DNA of 64,000 nucleotides, taken from the NCBI RefSeq assembly GCF_003185895.1, contig NZ_QHLY01000012.1, positions 496,001 through 560,000 on the forward strand, read 5' to 3'. Made by a program: the position numbers and the translations under genes. Each line of letters starts with the position of its first letter. Within the stretch, counting starts at the first letter, position 1. Source of the stretch: Cryobacterium arcticum (GTDB lineage: Bacteria; Actinomycetota; Actinomycetes; Actinomycetales; Microbacteriaceae). Shown here in pieces: positions 40,389 through 48,167 of this stretch. The notes under the pieces are model-generated. The model saw only the letters and a list, made by a program, of their open reading frames with translations. It did not search any database and was not told the origin of the DNA.

Positions 40389-41338
40389 GCGGAACCAGGG
40401 TGAGCGGCATCCAGCTGGGCGGCTCCCGGCTGGGTGGCTCCGCCATCGACCTGCGCCTGGTCTGGCCGGCTGCGGCCTGCTGGGCCGCTGCCGGCGTGTT
40501 GGTGGCGATGCCCGAATACGCGGCCGTCGCCGCAGCCGGGCTCGCTGCCGTCGCCGTGACAGTTCTGGCCGCCGCTGCCGTGGCCTCCGCCGGCCCGGCC
40601 GCCGGGTCCGGCCGGCGCCGAGCGCCATCCGGTCTCCCGCGCCTCCGCCGCGCGAACCGGTTCCCACCGGCCGGGCTCGCAAGCACCATCGCGGTGTGCT
40701 GCGCGGCGGCAGCCCTCGCCGGGTTGGCCGTGGCCGTGCAGGCGCCGGACCGGTTGCCCGACGCGATCCGCGCCCTCGCGGCCGACCAGGGCCGGGTGCA
40801 GGCGCAGCTCACGGTTTCGTCCGCACCGGTGCCGAGCAGCACCACGGCTCTCGGCGGGGGAGCCCAGTTGAGGTTTCGGGCCACCCTCACCGGGTTCGAC
40901 GCCCGGGATGGTGACGCACCGGCCGGCACGGAGTCCGGGCCGACCGCGATCACCGGGCTCTCCGTGCCGGTCGTGGTCTTCGTCGACGCAACGGGTACGG
41001 AGGATGATGCCGCCGGCACCGAGCCAGCCGAGCTAGCCGAGCCGGCCGACCTCGACATCGGTGACGAGATCCGCCTCACCGGCACCCTGGCCGCCACCGA
41101 CCCCGGTGATGCGGCCAGTGCCCTGCTCTTCGGGCGCGGCAGCCCGGAGCCGGTCCGGACGGCGCCCTGGTGGCTGGACTGGGCCAACCGGCTCCGGCAC
41201 GACTTCGCCGCGGCCTCCGGGCAGCTCCCGGGGAACGGCGCCGGCCTCCTGCCGGGCCTCGCGATCGGAGACACGACCGCCGTGGGCGGCGATCTCGATG
41301 CCGCCATGAAAGCGAGCTCTCTGACCAACACCTATTGA
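40385..41338 (+). pseudogene. comEC: comEC 5' part, interrupted by a 9.4-kb element
   Basis: N-terminal part of the DNA-uptake channel. The frame encodes 317 residues, of which 1-311 and part of codon 312 are host sequence; the last residues LTNTY come from the element. It contains the first hydrophobic helices and the extracytoplasmic OB-like (DUF4131-type) domain, and stops within the K-A-S-S-L segment that normally continues into SHLTAVSGANCA. No frameshift or internal stop is seen, so the only lesion is the insertion. The remainder is at 50698-52359; excision would rejoin them in frame. Confidence 0.92.
41308..41331. other. predicted attL of the comEC element
   Basis: Left host/element junction. 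Host codons AAA GCG AGC TC lead into element sequence TCTGACCAACACC. The predicted crossover dinucleotide is TC at 41318-41319. It was picked because aligning both junctions in the comEC frame gives TC in both, and because the reconstructed host site has arms GAGC/GCTC symmetric about TC and the reconstructed element site has arms TCAG/CTGA symmetric about the same TC. Confidence 0.7.
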
Positions 41339-41367
41339 CGGTGTGGATCCTCTTCGTTTCTTTGCCT

Positions 41368-42006
41368 TTAGTGGGATAGATCACGCAGATTCAGTACTGG
41401 GTAGAAGGGACGAACCTCACTTCTTGATTCGTCCAAGTACTCTGCCTCCTGGGCCTCCACGGCATCGTGTTGGGAAGTGCGGATGGTCACGATGACCCCA
41501 TCGATCATGGAGCCCCTGGACCTGACCACGTCTTCCCGAGCTACATAGTCAAAAAGGTCAGCAACGGCATCTAAGGGCACGTTGTGCAGCCAAGTCTTGC
41601 TTGCCCTGTCCGACGTGACGAGTATGCCAACGAGGCCATTAGTCTCCTCGTCCTTCACCAGCATGAACACGAGGCTATGAACGAATTGGTTGCACAGAAC
41701 GTCCACCGTCAGCGTGCGGTTGGTCGGGCTCGCAAAGTCAAAGGCCCTGTCGACTTGATCATTCGTCATCGCGTAGAGGCGACGACCCACCAAGGGATAC
41801 GAAACGACCTGAACTTGTCTCTTTGACAAGAGTGAAGATGTCTTCTCCGAGTCGATCAGCTTCCGAACGGCGTAGGCACCCACCATGATGTCTCTCTCCA
41901 CGAGGTAGTGAGAGCGCTCGGTCCAACGCGTCTGGTCCTTGCGTGCGCGAAGACGCCGTGCCGTGCGGGAGAGTTCTTCGCGCCATGGGCGAGAGTCGTC
42001 GATCAT
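41368..42006 (-). CDS. element protein of unknown function (left end)
   Basis: 212 residues from ATG 42006 (MIDDSRPWREELSRTARRLRARKDQ). Soluble, mixed alpha/beta by composition; the N-terminal 35 residues are strongly basic with a helical look, and the centre has hydrophobic strands (TLTVDVLCNQFVHSLVFMLVKDEE, NGLVGILVTSD). No catalytic motif or family recognised. It is transcribed towards the comEC stub and ends about 50 bases from attL, a common place for cargo (accessory) genes. No Shine-Dalgarno is visible; TAGATT lies 6 bases before the ATG, so it could be leaderless. Confidence 0.6.
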   Translation of the reverse strand: MIDDSRPWREELSRTARRLRARKDQTRWTERSHYLVERDIMVGAYAVRKLIDSEKTSSLLSKRQVQVVSYPLVGRRLYAMTNDQVDRAFDFASPTNRTLTVDVLCNQFVHSLVFMLVKDEETNGLVGILVTSDRASKTWLHNVPLDAVADLFDYVAREDVVRSRGSMIDGVIVTIRTSQHDAVEAQEAEYLDESRSEVRPFYPVLNLRDLSH

Positions 42007-42088
42007 ACGAGCAATCTAGCCAACGACTGTTCCTTTTGGATCCACGGTCTCAGCGCCGTACTTACAAGCAGGAACTAGCGGATAGATG

Positions 42089-42122
42089 AAAAGGTCCCCG
42101 CTTCAAACGACGGGGACCTTTT
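42089..42122. terminator. perfect 12-base hairpin between divergent genes
   Basis: AAAAGGTCCCCG / CGGGGACCTTTT with a 10-base loop (42101-42110). It has the A/T edges of a bidirectional terminator. However, it lies between two divergent genes, where a terminator has no obvious upstream gene to stop. Other possibilities are an insulator, the end of a small RNA, or the cruciform of a rolling-circle origin, given that the Rep gene starts 67 bases downstream. Confidence 0.6.
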
Positions 42123-42189
42123 CACCCAACAGGCGATAAACCGATGGTTCCTTCTTGCGGGGTTCCTCTACCTCCCCCGCGTCGGGACC

Positions 42190-43053
42190 ATGACATCTAT
42201 TGTATCAAGCTTTGTACCATCCCGCAGGGTTTCCTTCGATCAGTTCCTGCCGGAGCCAGTCCTTATCAAGAACAGTGGGAGGGAAGCATCATCTCAGTAC
42301 TCCCTAGACCTGTATCTAAAGAACCTTCTTGCTCATGACACCGTGACCCGTTGCGGCAGCAGCCGGGTGGTTGGTCGGTCGAAGCTAAGGGTTTGCGACA
42401 ACGCGTATCGCTGTGTGAACTGTTCGGTCAACCGACTTGCGGAGCGTAAGAAAGTTCTTAGGAACTCGCTCCGTGCTGCCGGTGACGTGGCCATGGTGAC
42501 ATTCACCCAAGCCCACACATCAGGTGAGATTGGACCGGAGTGGGATGCTCTGCTTGCCACCATCTATCGCTTCTCAGACTCAGGCGGGTTTGACGGCTTC
42601 AAGAAACGACGCGGCATCTCCGGCTACTCGGTCACGGTGGAGCACACCTACAGCGATAGGGGCTGGCACCCCCACGTTCACTTCCTCCTCACCTTCCACG
42701 AGAAGGTGCCCGCAGAGGCCGTGAGCCGCCTTCGGGCCGACTTTGTAGCGCGCTGGATCAAGGCGGCTGCCCACACCGGTTCCGACGCCTCTCCGCTCCG
42801 TCAGACGGTCAGGATGATCCCACGGGGTGAGCGCAATAAGACCGCTCACTACGTGACCAAGCAGACCCTCCTGAAGGTAAACGACGAGAAGGGGAGCACT
42901 ACTCCAGGGGGCCTACTCAGGCTGGCCTACGAGGGTGACGAGGACGCCCTTAAGGAGTTCCTTGCCTACGCGGAAGCAGCCAAGGGCAGGGCGTTGATTC
43001 GTGGGTACGGAGGGGCCAAGAGCACCACCAACGAAGGCTCACCGGTCTACTGA
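42190..43053 (+). CDS. rep: rolling-circle replication initiator, Rep_1-like HUH endonuclease
   Basis: 287 residues from ATG 42190. Zinc-type N-terminal segment TRCGSSRVVGRSKLRVCDNAYRCVNCSVNRLAERK, then VTFTQAH (motif 1), GYSVTVEHTYSDRGWHPHVHFLL with the metal-binding HUH pair His162-Val-His164, and AHYVTK where Tyr221 is the expected nicking tyrosine with a nearby Lys. This matches plasmid Rep proteins of the pC194/pUB110 superfamily as found in actinobacteria. The presence of a Rep suggests that the excised circle replicates. No Shine-Dalgarno is obvious; upstream starts are absent. Confidence 0.8.
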   Translation: MTSIVSSFVPSRRVSFDQFLPEPVLIKNSGREASSQYSLDLYLKNLLAHDTVTRCGSSRVVGRSKLRVCDNAYRCVNCSVNRLAERKKVLRNSLRAAGDVAMVTFTQAHTSGEIGPEWDALLATIYRFSDSGGFDGFKKRRGISGYSVTVEHTYSDRGWHPHVHFLLTFHEKVPAEAVSRLRADFVARWIKAAAHTGSDASPLRQTVRMIPRGERNKTAHYVTKQTLLKVNDEKGSTTPGGLLRLAYEGDEDALKEFLAYAEAAKGRALIRGYGGAKSTTNEGSPVY

Positions 43054-43265
43054 TCTGGGTGAGGAGTGGGACCCGCTTGAGGCCAACCTTCTCAGGTTCA
43101 CTAAGCCCGGACTTGTTTCAAGAAACCGCTCATTTGGCGCTACGGAAGCCTCTCTCCCACCTCCGGGTGAAAAGAAATTCACCGATTCAAGAATTACTTT
43201 CCCGAATTGCCAAAGTCAGCGACCACGCCGCCGATAGTAATCCTCGACCCAGTAAGGAGGGAGCC
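43054..43265 (+). promoter_or_regulatory. 212-base gap between rep and the small-gene operon
   Basis: No gene with coding character is visible (an overlapping frame at 43001-43237 has no start site or composition support). AAGGAGG at 43254-43260 is the ribosome site of the following gene. It may hold the operon promoter; I see no clear -35/-10 pair or hairpin. Confidence 0.3.
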
Positions 43266-43832
43266 ATGACCGCAGACATCAGACCCGGACGGACTTGCAG
43301 TATTTGCTCCCACGAGGAGCGCATGGTCATTGAGTCGTTGATCCTTGCCTCTAGGTCCTATCGCAGCCTATCGAAGCGTTTTCAAGTTTCTGAGGACAGC
43401 CTGGGACGTCACGTGAGGAATCACCTAAGTGGGGAGATCAAGGCTGCAATGCAGTCATCCAGCATCGCCCGGACCACAGACATCCTCCAGCGGTTGGCAG
43501 ACATCGCTGAGGACGCGAACACGGCACGCAAGAGAGCGCTGGAACGCGGAGCCACGCTCCTAGCCATTCGGGCTGGAGAGGCCGAGACAAGGGCGCTGAT
43601 GGTGCTACTAGAGCGACTTCAGGTAGACGACCTCAGCGTCCTGTCCCTCCTTCGCGCTGGTGAGACTCTTGCACGCTCAGTGGGACAGGCCACCAGAGAC
43701 AACCCCACGGTTGGGAAGGCGATCGCCCACCGCCTCAGAGCGTCCGGGGAAGGCCAGGATGCCGACGTTCTTGAAGAACTAGCCGACCGGCTAATTCGAG
43801 AAACAACCAATGCACTAGGAGAAACACTATGA
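43266..43832 (+). CDS. CxxC/helix-turn-helix protein, possible small-terminase-like DNA-binding protein
   Basis: 188 residues; ATG 43266 follows a perfect AAGGAGG. The N-terminus CSICSHEERMVIESLILASRSYRSLSKRFQVSEDSLGRHVRNHL combines a CxxC-H knuckle with a helix-turn-helix, an arrangement common in actinobacterial phages and mobile elements, where it often precedes terminase or regulatory functions. The rest is a long helical region (TTDILQRLADIAEDANTARKRALERGATLLAIRAGEAETRALMVLLERL) suited to oligomerisation. Role is inference: regulator, or recogniser of helper-phage packaging sites. First gene of a five-gene coupled operon. Confidence 0.65.
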   Translation: MTADIRPGRTCSICSHEERMVIESLILASRSYRSLSKRFQVSEDSLGRHVRNHLSGEIKAAMQSSSIARTTDILQRLADIAEDANTARKRALERGATLLAIRAGEAETRALMVLLERLQVDDLSVLSLLRAGETLARSVGQATRDNPTVGKAIAHRLRASGEGQDADVLEELADRLIRETTNALGETL

Positions 43833-44248
43833 CCACCAAAGCAGCGCTAAAACCTGCGGACCAGATCCACTTCGTTGAGTCCGGATTGACCCTGATCGTA
43901 GAGGGCCAAAGGAGCGTTCCCCACGCCATCAGTACACACCGGGGCCAAACAGTGACCATCAGCCAGGCTTTGCTTGATGCGAATAAGAACCGATTTGGGG
44001 AGTGCTGGCTAGACCTTGACGCAGATGCTCAGATCAAGCGCTATGGCAGGGAGATGTTCCGTCGCGGTCCAGCCCCTGAAGGGATGCCTGCTTACACGAG
44101 CGGTTCAGTAGAAGAGAGCATCGCCCGCGACAAGGCAAGAGCACAGGCAGACACCCTGCCCCACGACCAGCGGGCAGCAGCCCACTTGGAGGTCATCCGC
44201 GTATTCGGCAGAAAGGTCACCTCTCAGACCATTGGAGAGACCCGATGA
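43829..44248 (+). CDS. element protein of unknown function, operon gene 2
   Basis: 139 residues. ATG overlaps the previous stop by four bases (ATGA). Predicted soluble; contains LTLIVEGQRSVPHAISTHRGQTVTISQALLDANKNRFGECWLDLDADAQIKRYG and a helical charged C-terminus. The first part looks like a short beta domain that phage neck or head-joining proteins sometimes carry, but the likeness is weak and I do not assign a function. Confidence 0.6.
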   Translation: MTTKAALKPADQIHFVESGLTLIVEGQRSVPHAISTHRGQTVTISQALLDANKNRFGECWLDLDADAQIKRYGREMFRRGPAPEGMPAYTSGSVEESIARDKARAQADTLPHDQRAAAHLEVIRVFGRKVTSQTIGETR

Positions 44249-44622
44249 CCGGCTATGCGAACAACTACAACGGTTCGATTGCCTTCCGCGCTCTGCTCGT
44301 GCTCTTGATGCGCGTGTCGGGGATCTCCGCTCAGGCCAAGCCCGTCTACACGAAGCTGTCGGAAGCCGTGGCACAGGACCGCCCCAACGGAGACATCCTC
44401 GGAATCAAGAATTGGAGCATTCTCACGCGGAAGGAGGTCAAGATCGACCTCAGTGGCGGTTCTGACCGTGCTGCTCGTGTTGCCGAGCTAGACGGCAACA
44501 AAAAGAGTGCGCTGGTCTGGTACCGGCGGGGACATGAAGCTTCTAAGGCTTACGTGATCATGTCTTTTGACACGTTTCTCCAGGTGCTCCAGGAAGAACA
44601 GGAGCGTGAGGACAGATCATGA
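44245..44622 (+). CDS. element protein of unknown function, operon gene 3
   Basis: 125 residues, ATGA overlap with both neighbours. Soluble, basic in the middle (TRKEVKIDLSGGSDRAARVAELDGNKKSALVWYRRGHEASKAYVIMSFDTFLQVLQEEQERE). The last 40 residues resemble the end of a small nuclease-regulator or Holliday-junction-type fold only superficially. Family not recognised; it belongs with genes 43266-45175 by coupling. Confidence 0.6.
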   Translation: MTGYANNYNGSIAFRALLVLLMRVSGISAQAKPVYTKLSEAVAQDRPNGDILGIKNWSILTRKEVKIDLSGGSDRAARVAELDGNKKSALVWYRRGHEASKAYVIMSFDTFLQVLQEEQEREDRS

Positions 44623-45053
44623 AGCCCTACAAGCCACCCCGCCCCCGCAAGCACGTAGCGCCGCTGCCTAAGGCCACTGGAGCGACGAGCCCCACCACGA
44701 CCCCCACGGGCACGCTGAGCCTGTCCCACCCTGCACAGGAGGCTCCAGCGGCTCCTCAGTCACCCACGCTGGGGTGGATCAAGATGCGAGATGTTCCACC
44801 AGTTCGGATCATCCATCCGACGACAACGGGCTCTCTCATCGTGCCGGTGGGCCACCTCGAAATCGGCGTCCCGTTTCTTTCGAACTTCAAGAGGAGCACT
44901 AAGAACGAGCATGGGGTTCGCTTCACGTACGTCCTCACGCCATGGGGTCGAGTCCACGCCTTCATCGTTTTCAACGACAAGGTTGCGGAGGTCGAGATTC
45001 CGGACTGGGTGCTGCCCACTTTGAAACTGGCCTACTTTGGGGTGGCGCAATGA
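44619..45053 (+). CDS. element protein of unknown function, operon gene 4
   Basis: 144 residues, ATGA overlaps at both ends. First 45 residues are Pro/Thr-rich and basic (MKPYKPPRPRKHVAPLPKAT), probably disordered; the rest is a compact beta-rich domain (WIKMRDVPPVRIIHPTTTGSLIVPVGHLEIGVPFLSNFKRS ... VHAFIVFNDKVAEVEIPDWVLPTL). Small basic proteins beside serine integrases can be recombination directionality factors, so this is one candidate among the operon's products, with no direct evidence. Confidence 0.58.
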   Translation: MKPYKPPRPRKHVAPLPKATGATSPTTTPTGTLSLSHPAQEAPAAPQSPTLGWIKMRDVPPVRIIHPTTTGSLIVPVGHLEIGVPFLSNFKRSTKNEHGVRFTYVLTPWGRVHAFIVFNDKVAEVEIPDWVLPTLKLAYFGVAQ

Positions 45054-45175
45054 GCGAGAATCCGCAGATCCCGACCACGGCTCAAGCGAAGGTCATTGCC
45101 TTGGAATTTTTCAGGGAGTTGGAGCGTGCAGCTGGAGTGCCGCAGTCGGCACGCAACGCCTCGTCGTCAACGTGA
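45050..45175 (+). CDS. 41-residue peptide, operon gene 5
   Basis: ATG 45050 overlaps the previous stop as ATGA. Product is 41 residues, with one amphipathic helix (AQAKVIALEFFRELERAAGVP). Supported only by the coupling pattern and lack of any gap. Its end overlaps the convergent membrane-protein gene by 9 bases. Could be a micro-regulator or the remnant of a longer gene. Confidence 0.45.
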   Translation: MSENPQIPTTAQAKVIALEFFRELERAAGVPQSARNASSST

Positions 45176-45754
45176 TCGAGGAATCTGCCACCAGCGGGTC
45201 TCGGCAGACTTTGCGACTGGGAGGATCGATGACAGGTCCGTTATGAACATCCCAAGGATCTCACCACGTTTGTTTGCTGGTCCCGTGTGACCGAGATCGC
45301 TTCGGAGAGCAACAAGCAGGTCCTCGAACGCAAACAGGATCGACTTGTGTGTGTTTCCGTCCCTAGCTGTCTCCTGACGGAACGCGTTCCACGCCATGAT
45401 CACTGACCGCGACCCGTAGGTCATTAGCCGTGGGGTTGCATCTGCGTAAAGAACGCGAATTTGCTCGGCATTGAACTTCTTTCCGCTCGGCCCCATGCCC
45501 AGCATGTCGAGCATCCCCGCCATGAGATCGTCATAGATCTGATTCTTCTTAAGGCGGATTGCATTCTCCCGCGAGCGCCCTAGCTCCAGTGCTCGGGTTG
45601 TGAAGTAGGTGACCACAGGGACCAACAAGAGGGCCATCCCACCCGCGAGTGGCGCTCTCACGGAGGTGGGCAGCGTGATGAAGATCCACAACACGGCACC
45701 CAACGCGATTGCAGCAGACACGTACTTCAGAACTGCGCGAGCAAGGTCAGTCAT
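45167..45754 (-). CDS. two-helix membrane protein of unknown function
   Basis: 195 residues from ATG 45754 (MTDLARAVLKYVSAAIAL); a start 12 codons upstream is possible. Two adjacent membrane helices (YVSAAIALGAVLWIFITLP and APLAGGMALLLVPVVTYFTT) are followed by a cytoplasmic helical domain of ~130 residues (SRENAIRLKKNQIYDDLMAGMLDMLG ... SRSVIMAWNAFRQETARDGNTHKSILFAFEDLLVALRSDLG). No family recognised. Membrane-plus-helical architecture occurs in superinfection-exclusion and defence effectors, but that is only analogy. Confidence 0.6.
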   Translation of the reverse strand: MTDLARAVLKYVSAAIALGAVLWIFITLPTSVRAPLAGGMALLLVPVVTYFTTRALELGRSRENAIRLKKNQIYDDLMAGMLDMLGMGPSGKKFNAEQIRVLYADATPRLMTYGSRSVIMAWNAFRQETARDGNTHKSILFAFEDLLVALRSDLGHTGPANKRGEILGMFITDLSSILPVAKSAETRWWQIPRSR

Positions 45755-45930
45755 GAGTTCCTTATCGGTGAAGTCTGGGTGGCACCACACCCCTCACCCT
45801 AAGGGTCCAGTGGTTGTCCGGGAGCTATCAAAAACGATCGATTGATGAGAACTCCTAACCCACCGCTGGGCGGGGCTGAAAGTCAGCAGAACCATTCTTA
45901 GAACTCGACTACGTTACCTCAGCGAATTCC

Positions 45931-45966
45931 TTGCAATGGATAGACGAGTACTGATAATTTGGATCC
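45931..45966 (+). promoter_or_regulatory. promoter of the small resolvase gene, probably leaderless
   Basis: TTGCAA (45931-45936) and GATAAT (45953-45958) are 16 bases apart, and the ATG follows the -10 box by only 8 bases with no Shine-Dalgarno. The expected transcription start is therefore at or next to the ATG at 45967. Confidence 0.65.
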
Positions 45967-46587
45967 ATGACAGACACGGTGCTCCCTCTCCCCGCCCACC
46001 CTTCACGCACGTACGGTTACATCAGAGTCTCGACACGCGATCAGGACGAGGCCTCGCAGATCGAAGCCATGGACAAGGCCGGGATCCATCCCGCAGACCG
46101 TTACGTGGATCACGGCGTTTCCGGATCCAAGACATCGAGACCAGCCTTCGATCAGATGCTTGCAGATGTGGAGTCAGGCAAGATCCTCCCTGGCGACAAG
46201 ATCGCTGTGTGGAAGATGGACCGTCTTGGGCGCTCAAGCGGTCACACCATTTCCACCATGCAAGCTCTGGTTAACAAAGGGATCCACGTCAAGATCTTGA
46301 CGGAGGGCATTGACAGCAGCACCGCTGCCGGTGAGGCCATGATCTCGATGCTCGCCATTTTCGCTCAGATGGAACTCGCCTTCATCAAGGAGCGCACACG
46401 CGCTGGATTGGCCGCAGCGAAAGCCCAGGGGCGCACTGGAGGCCGTGCACGGGCAATGGACAGCAATCAGGCCCGCATCGCACAAAGCGAGTACGACAAG
46501 GGCGAGAAGGTGGCCGACATCGCGAAATCATTGAAGGTCTCAGTGCCAACTGTCTACCGGTATCTCGCGATAGCAAAGTCCCGCTAG
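45967..46587 (+). CDS. small serine recombinase (resolvase/invertase family)
   Basis: 206 residues. Catalytic domain TYGYIRVSTRDQDEASQIEAM with catalytic Ser22, WKMDRLGRSS, and the E-helix IFAQMELAFIKERTRAGLAAAKAQGR; C-terminal Hin-type helix-turn-helix KVADIAKSLKVSVPTVYRYLAIAK. It is a complete Tn3-type resolvase or DNA invertase. In this element it could resolve multimers of a replicating circle or invert a segment. It is distinct from the large integrase at the right end. Confidence 0.92.
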   Translation: MTDTVLPLPAHPSRTYGYIRVSTRDQDEASQIEAMDKAGIHPADRYVDHGVSGSKTSRPAFDQMLADVESGKILPGDKIAVWKMDRLGRSSGHTISTMQALVNKGIHVKILTEGIDSSTAAGEAMISMLAIFAQMELAFIKERTRAGLAAAKAQGRTGGRARAMDSNQARIAQSEYDKGEKVADIAKSLKVSVPTVYRYLAIAKSR

Positions 46588-46631
46588 TGACGAGGTGGCT
46601 ATGCACGGACAGGAAGACAACAGCCCTGCGG

Positions 46632-48062
46632 CTACGCCAGGTAGCCCTGGTCTCGTAGCGCTTTGGTCGCCTTCTGGCCCACCATCTCTACGGACTCCCG
46701 CAACTCGCCCAGAGCAGCCATTTCGCATCGGTAGACCAGCGCCGCGCCGACAGTAGGGTGCATCTCTCTGATGGCCACCTCAACGAGGGTTCTACCAAGT
46801 CCGCGTATCAGGAAGTCTGCGCCCTCCGTACCGGGCCGAGCTATGACGCAGCCGTAGTGACGATTTTCCATGGCAGTTGCCGGGGCCGAACTCGACACCA
46901 TCAACGAAACCGAGGTCTTGTTAGTGGGGACATTTCGATAGCCGGCTGGTGTTTTTCCTCCACCTCCACCCACTCGATGGGCCTGAGAGTGGAAGGGCGC
47001 TGTCAACGGATACCGCGCGATCTGGGCGTTGACAGCATCGTGGAACACTCCGACAAGTCGTTCCGCAATTGCATCTATCTCTAGATGCTGGAGCCCCCCC
47101 ATGCCTGTAAGCACAGGGGCCATGGCCGACATCTGATCGTTTATTTCGGGGGCTTCGATCTTGGTCATTTGAGCCTTGACCATGCCGACCGTGTCGATTG
47201 CACGTTCAGAAACGAAGTGGACGAACGCGGAGGAGTTACCCGCGTCCGCCGCTTCTAAGGCATCCAGATATTCGCCTTTCTGGTCCGCGAAGATAACGAG
47301 CGGCACTCCAGGATTTCTATACAAATAGGTAGACGCAAGTGCTCTGGAAACTCGACCGTTTCCATCGGCGAAGGGATGGATGCAGACGAATGCATAGTGA
47401 GCGTAGGCAGCTTGCAGGATGGGGTGAGCAGCGATGAATTCGTCACTCCGCAGTTGCTCTATGAGCCGGGCCATTTCTGGCCCTGTGTCCATTGGGGGCG
47501 CATAACTATGGACTTCGTTAGTTGCCAAGTTCAATGGGCTGTTTGGGTCGGTCTTGTAGGTGCCCAGAGGTAACGAACGTTCTTGAGTCCCAACGGCTGT
47601 GAGCACAGTGAAGGACTCCTGCGATGCACACACGATCGCGTGAAGCTCTTTTATCCAATGCTCCGTGACAGGGCGATCCTTAGTCGTTGCGTCCAACACG
47701 TAGTCATAAGCGTTGATGGCATCGGCCATGGCGTGCGCAGCCGAGTCACCTTTCAGCTTGTGGATATTGGACCAAGCGGCTCCGCTTACTGCGACTGAGT
47801 AAGTGAATCCGCGGTCAACGTCGTACAAGTTCTCTATCGCCCCGGTGTTGACCGCTGCCCACTTTGTAGCGATGCTCACGGCGGAACGGAGAACGTCCGG
47901 CCCGGATTCGGTCTTCGCTGAGGCAAGCTGTTCGGCATACCTGTCGAACGTCAGATGCTCGAAATTGTCAGGGACCCACCTAAGGAATACCGGGAACGGG
48001 GCGTAGGGAATTACGACTGGTTCTGGATCAAGTTCGTTCTCTTCCACGGCAACCTCTTCCAA
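46632..48062 (-). CDS. class II Fic-domain protein (autoinhibited AMPylator/toxin-like)
   Basis: 476 residues from TTG 48062; GTG 48047 is an alternative better placed behind GGAAGAGG. The Fic motif HPFADGNGRVSR (229-240) has the catalytic His229 and complete phosphate-binding loop. TGAIEN (73-78) in the N-terminal part matches the inhibitory (S/T)xxxE(G/N) helix, which makes it a class II Fic protein that restrains itself without a separate antitoxin. The C-terminal 170 residues are not recognised and may choose the target. Typical activity is transfer of AMP to a hydroxyl group; the target is unknown. No antitoxin gene adjoins it. Confidence 0.88.
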   Translation of the reverse strand: MEEVAVEENELDPEPVVIPYAPFPVFLRWVPDNFEHLTFDRYAEQLASAKTESGPDVLRSAVSIATKWAAVNTGAIENLYDVDRGFTYSVAVSGAAWSNIHKLKGDSAAHAMADAINAYDYVLDATTKDRPVTEHWIKELHAIVCASQESFTVLTAVGTQERSLPLGTYKTDPNSPLNLATNEVHSYAPPMDTGPEMARLIEQLRSDEFIAAHPILQAAYAHYAFVCIHPFADGNGRVSRALASTYLYRNPGVPLVIFADQKGEYLDALEAADAGNSSAFVHFVSERAIDTVGMVKAQMTKIEAPEINDQMSAMAPVLTGMGGLQHLEIDAIAERLVGVFHDAVNAQIARYPLTAPFHSQAHRVGGGGGKTPAGYRNVPTNKTSVSLMVSSSAPATAMENRHYGCVIARPGTEGADFLIRGLGRTLVEVAIREMHPTVGAALVYRCEMAALGELRESVEMVGQKATKALRDQGYLA

Positions 48063-48167
48063 GTTGTCTCAATCTTGGCACCGAGCAGCACTGCATGATC
48101 ACCTGCAACGTGCTTCTCGCGCCTCAGAATCCACCCCAGTTCAGGGAAGCGGGCCTAAGGTGCGGTT

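Noticed and set aside
40385..41338. comEC as an ordinary decayed pseudogene
   Set aside because: There is no frameshift or internal stop, the remaining half is present intact 9.4 kb away in the right order and strand, and removal of the intervening DNA restores one frame.
43001..43237. Possible 78-residue gene between rep and the small-gene operon
   Set aside because: No ribosome site, overlaps the end of rep, and composition is not protein-like.
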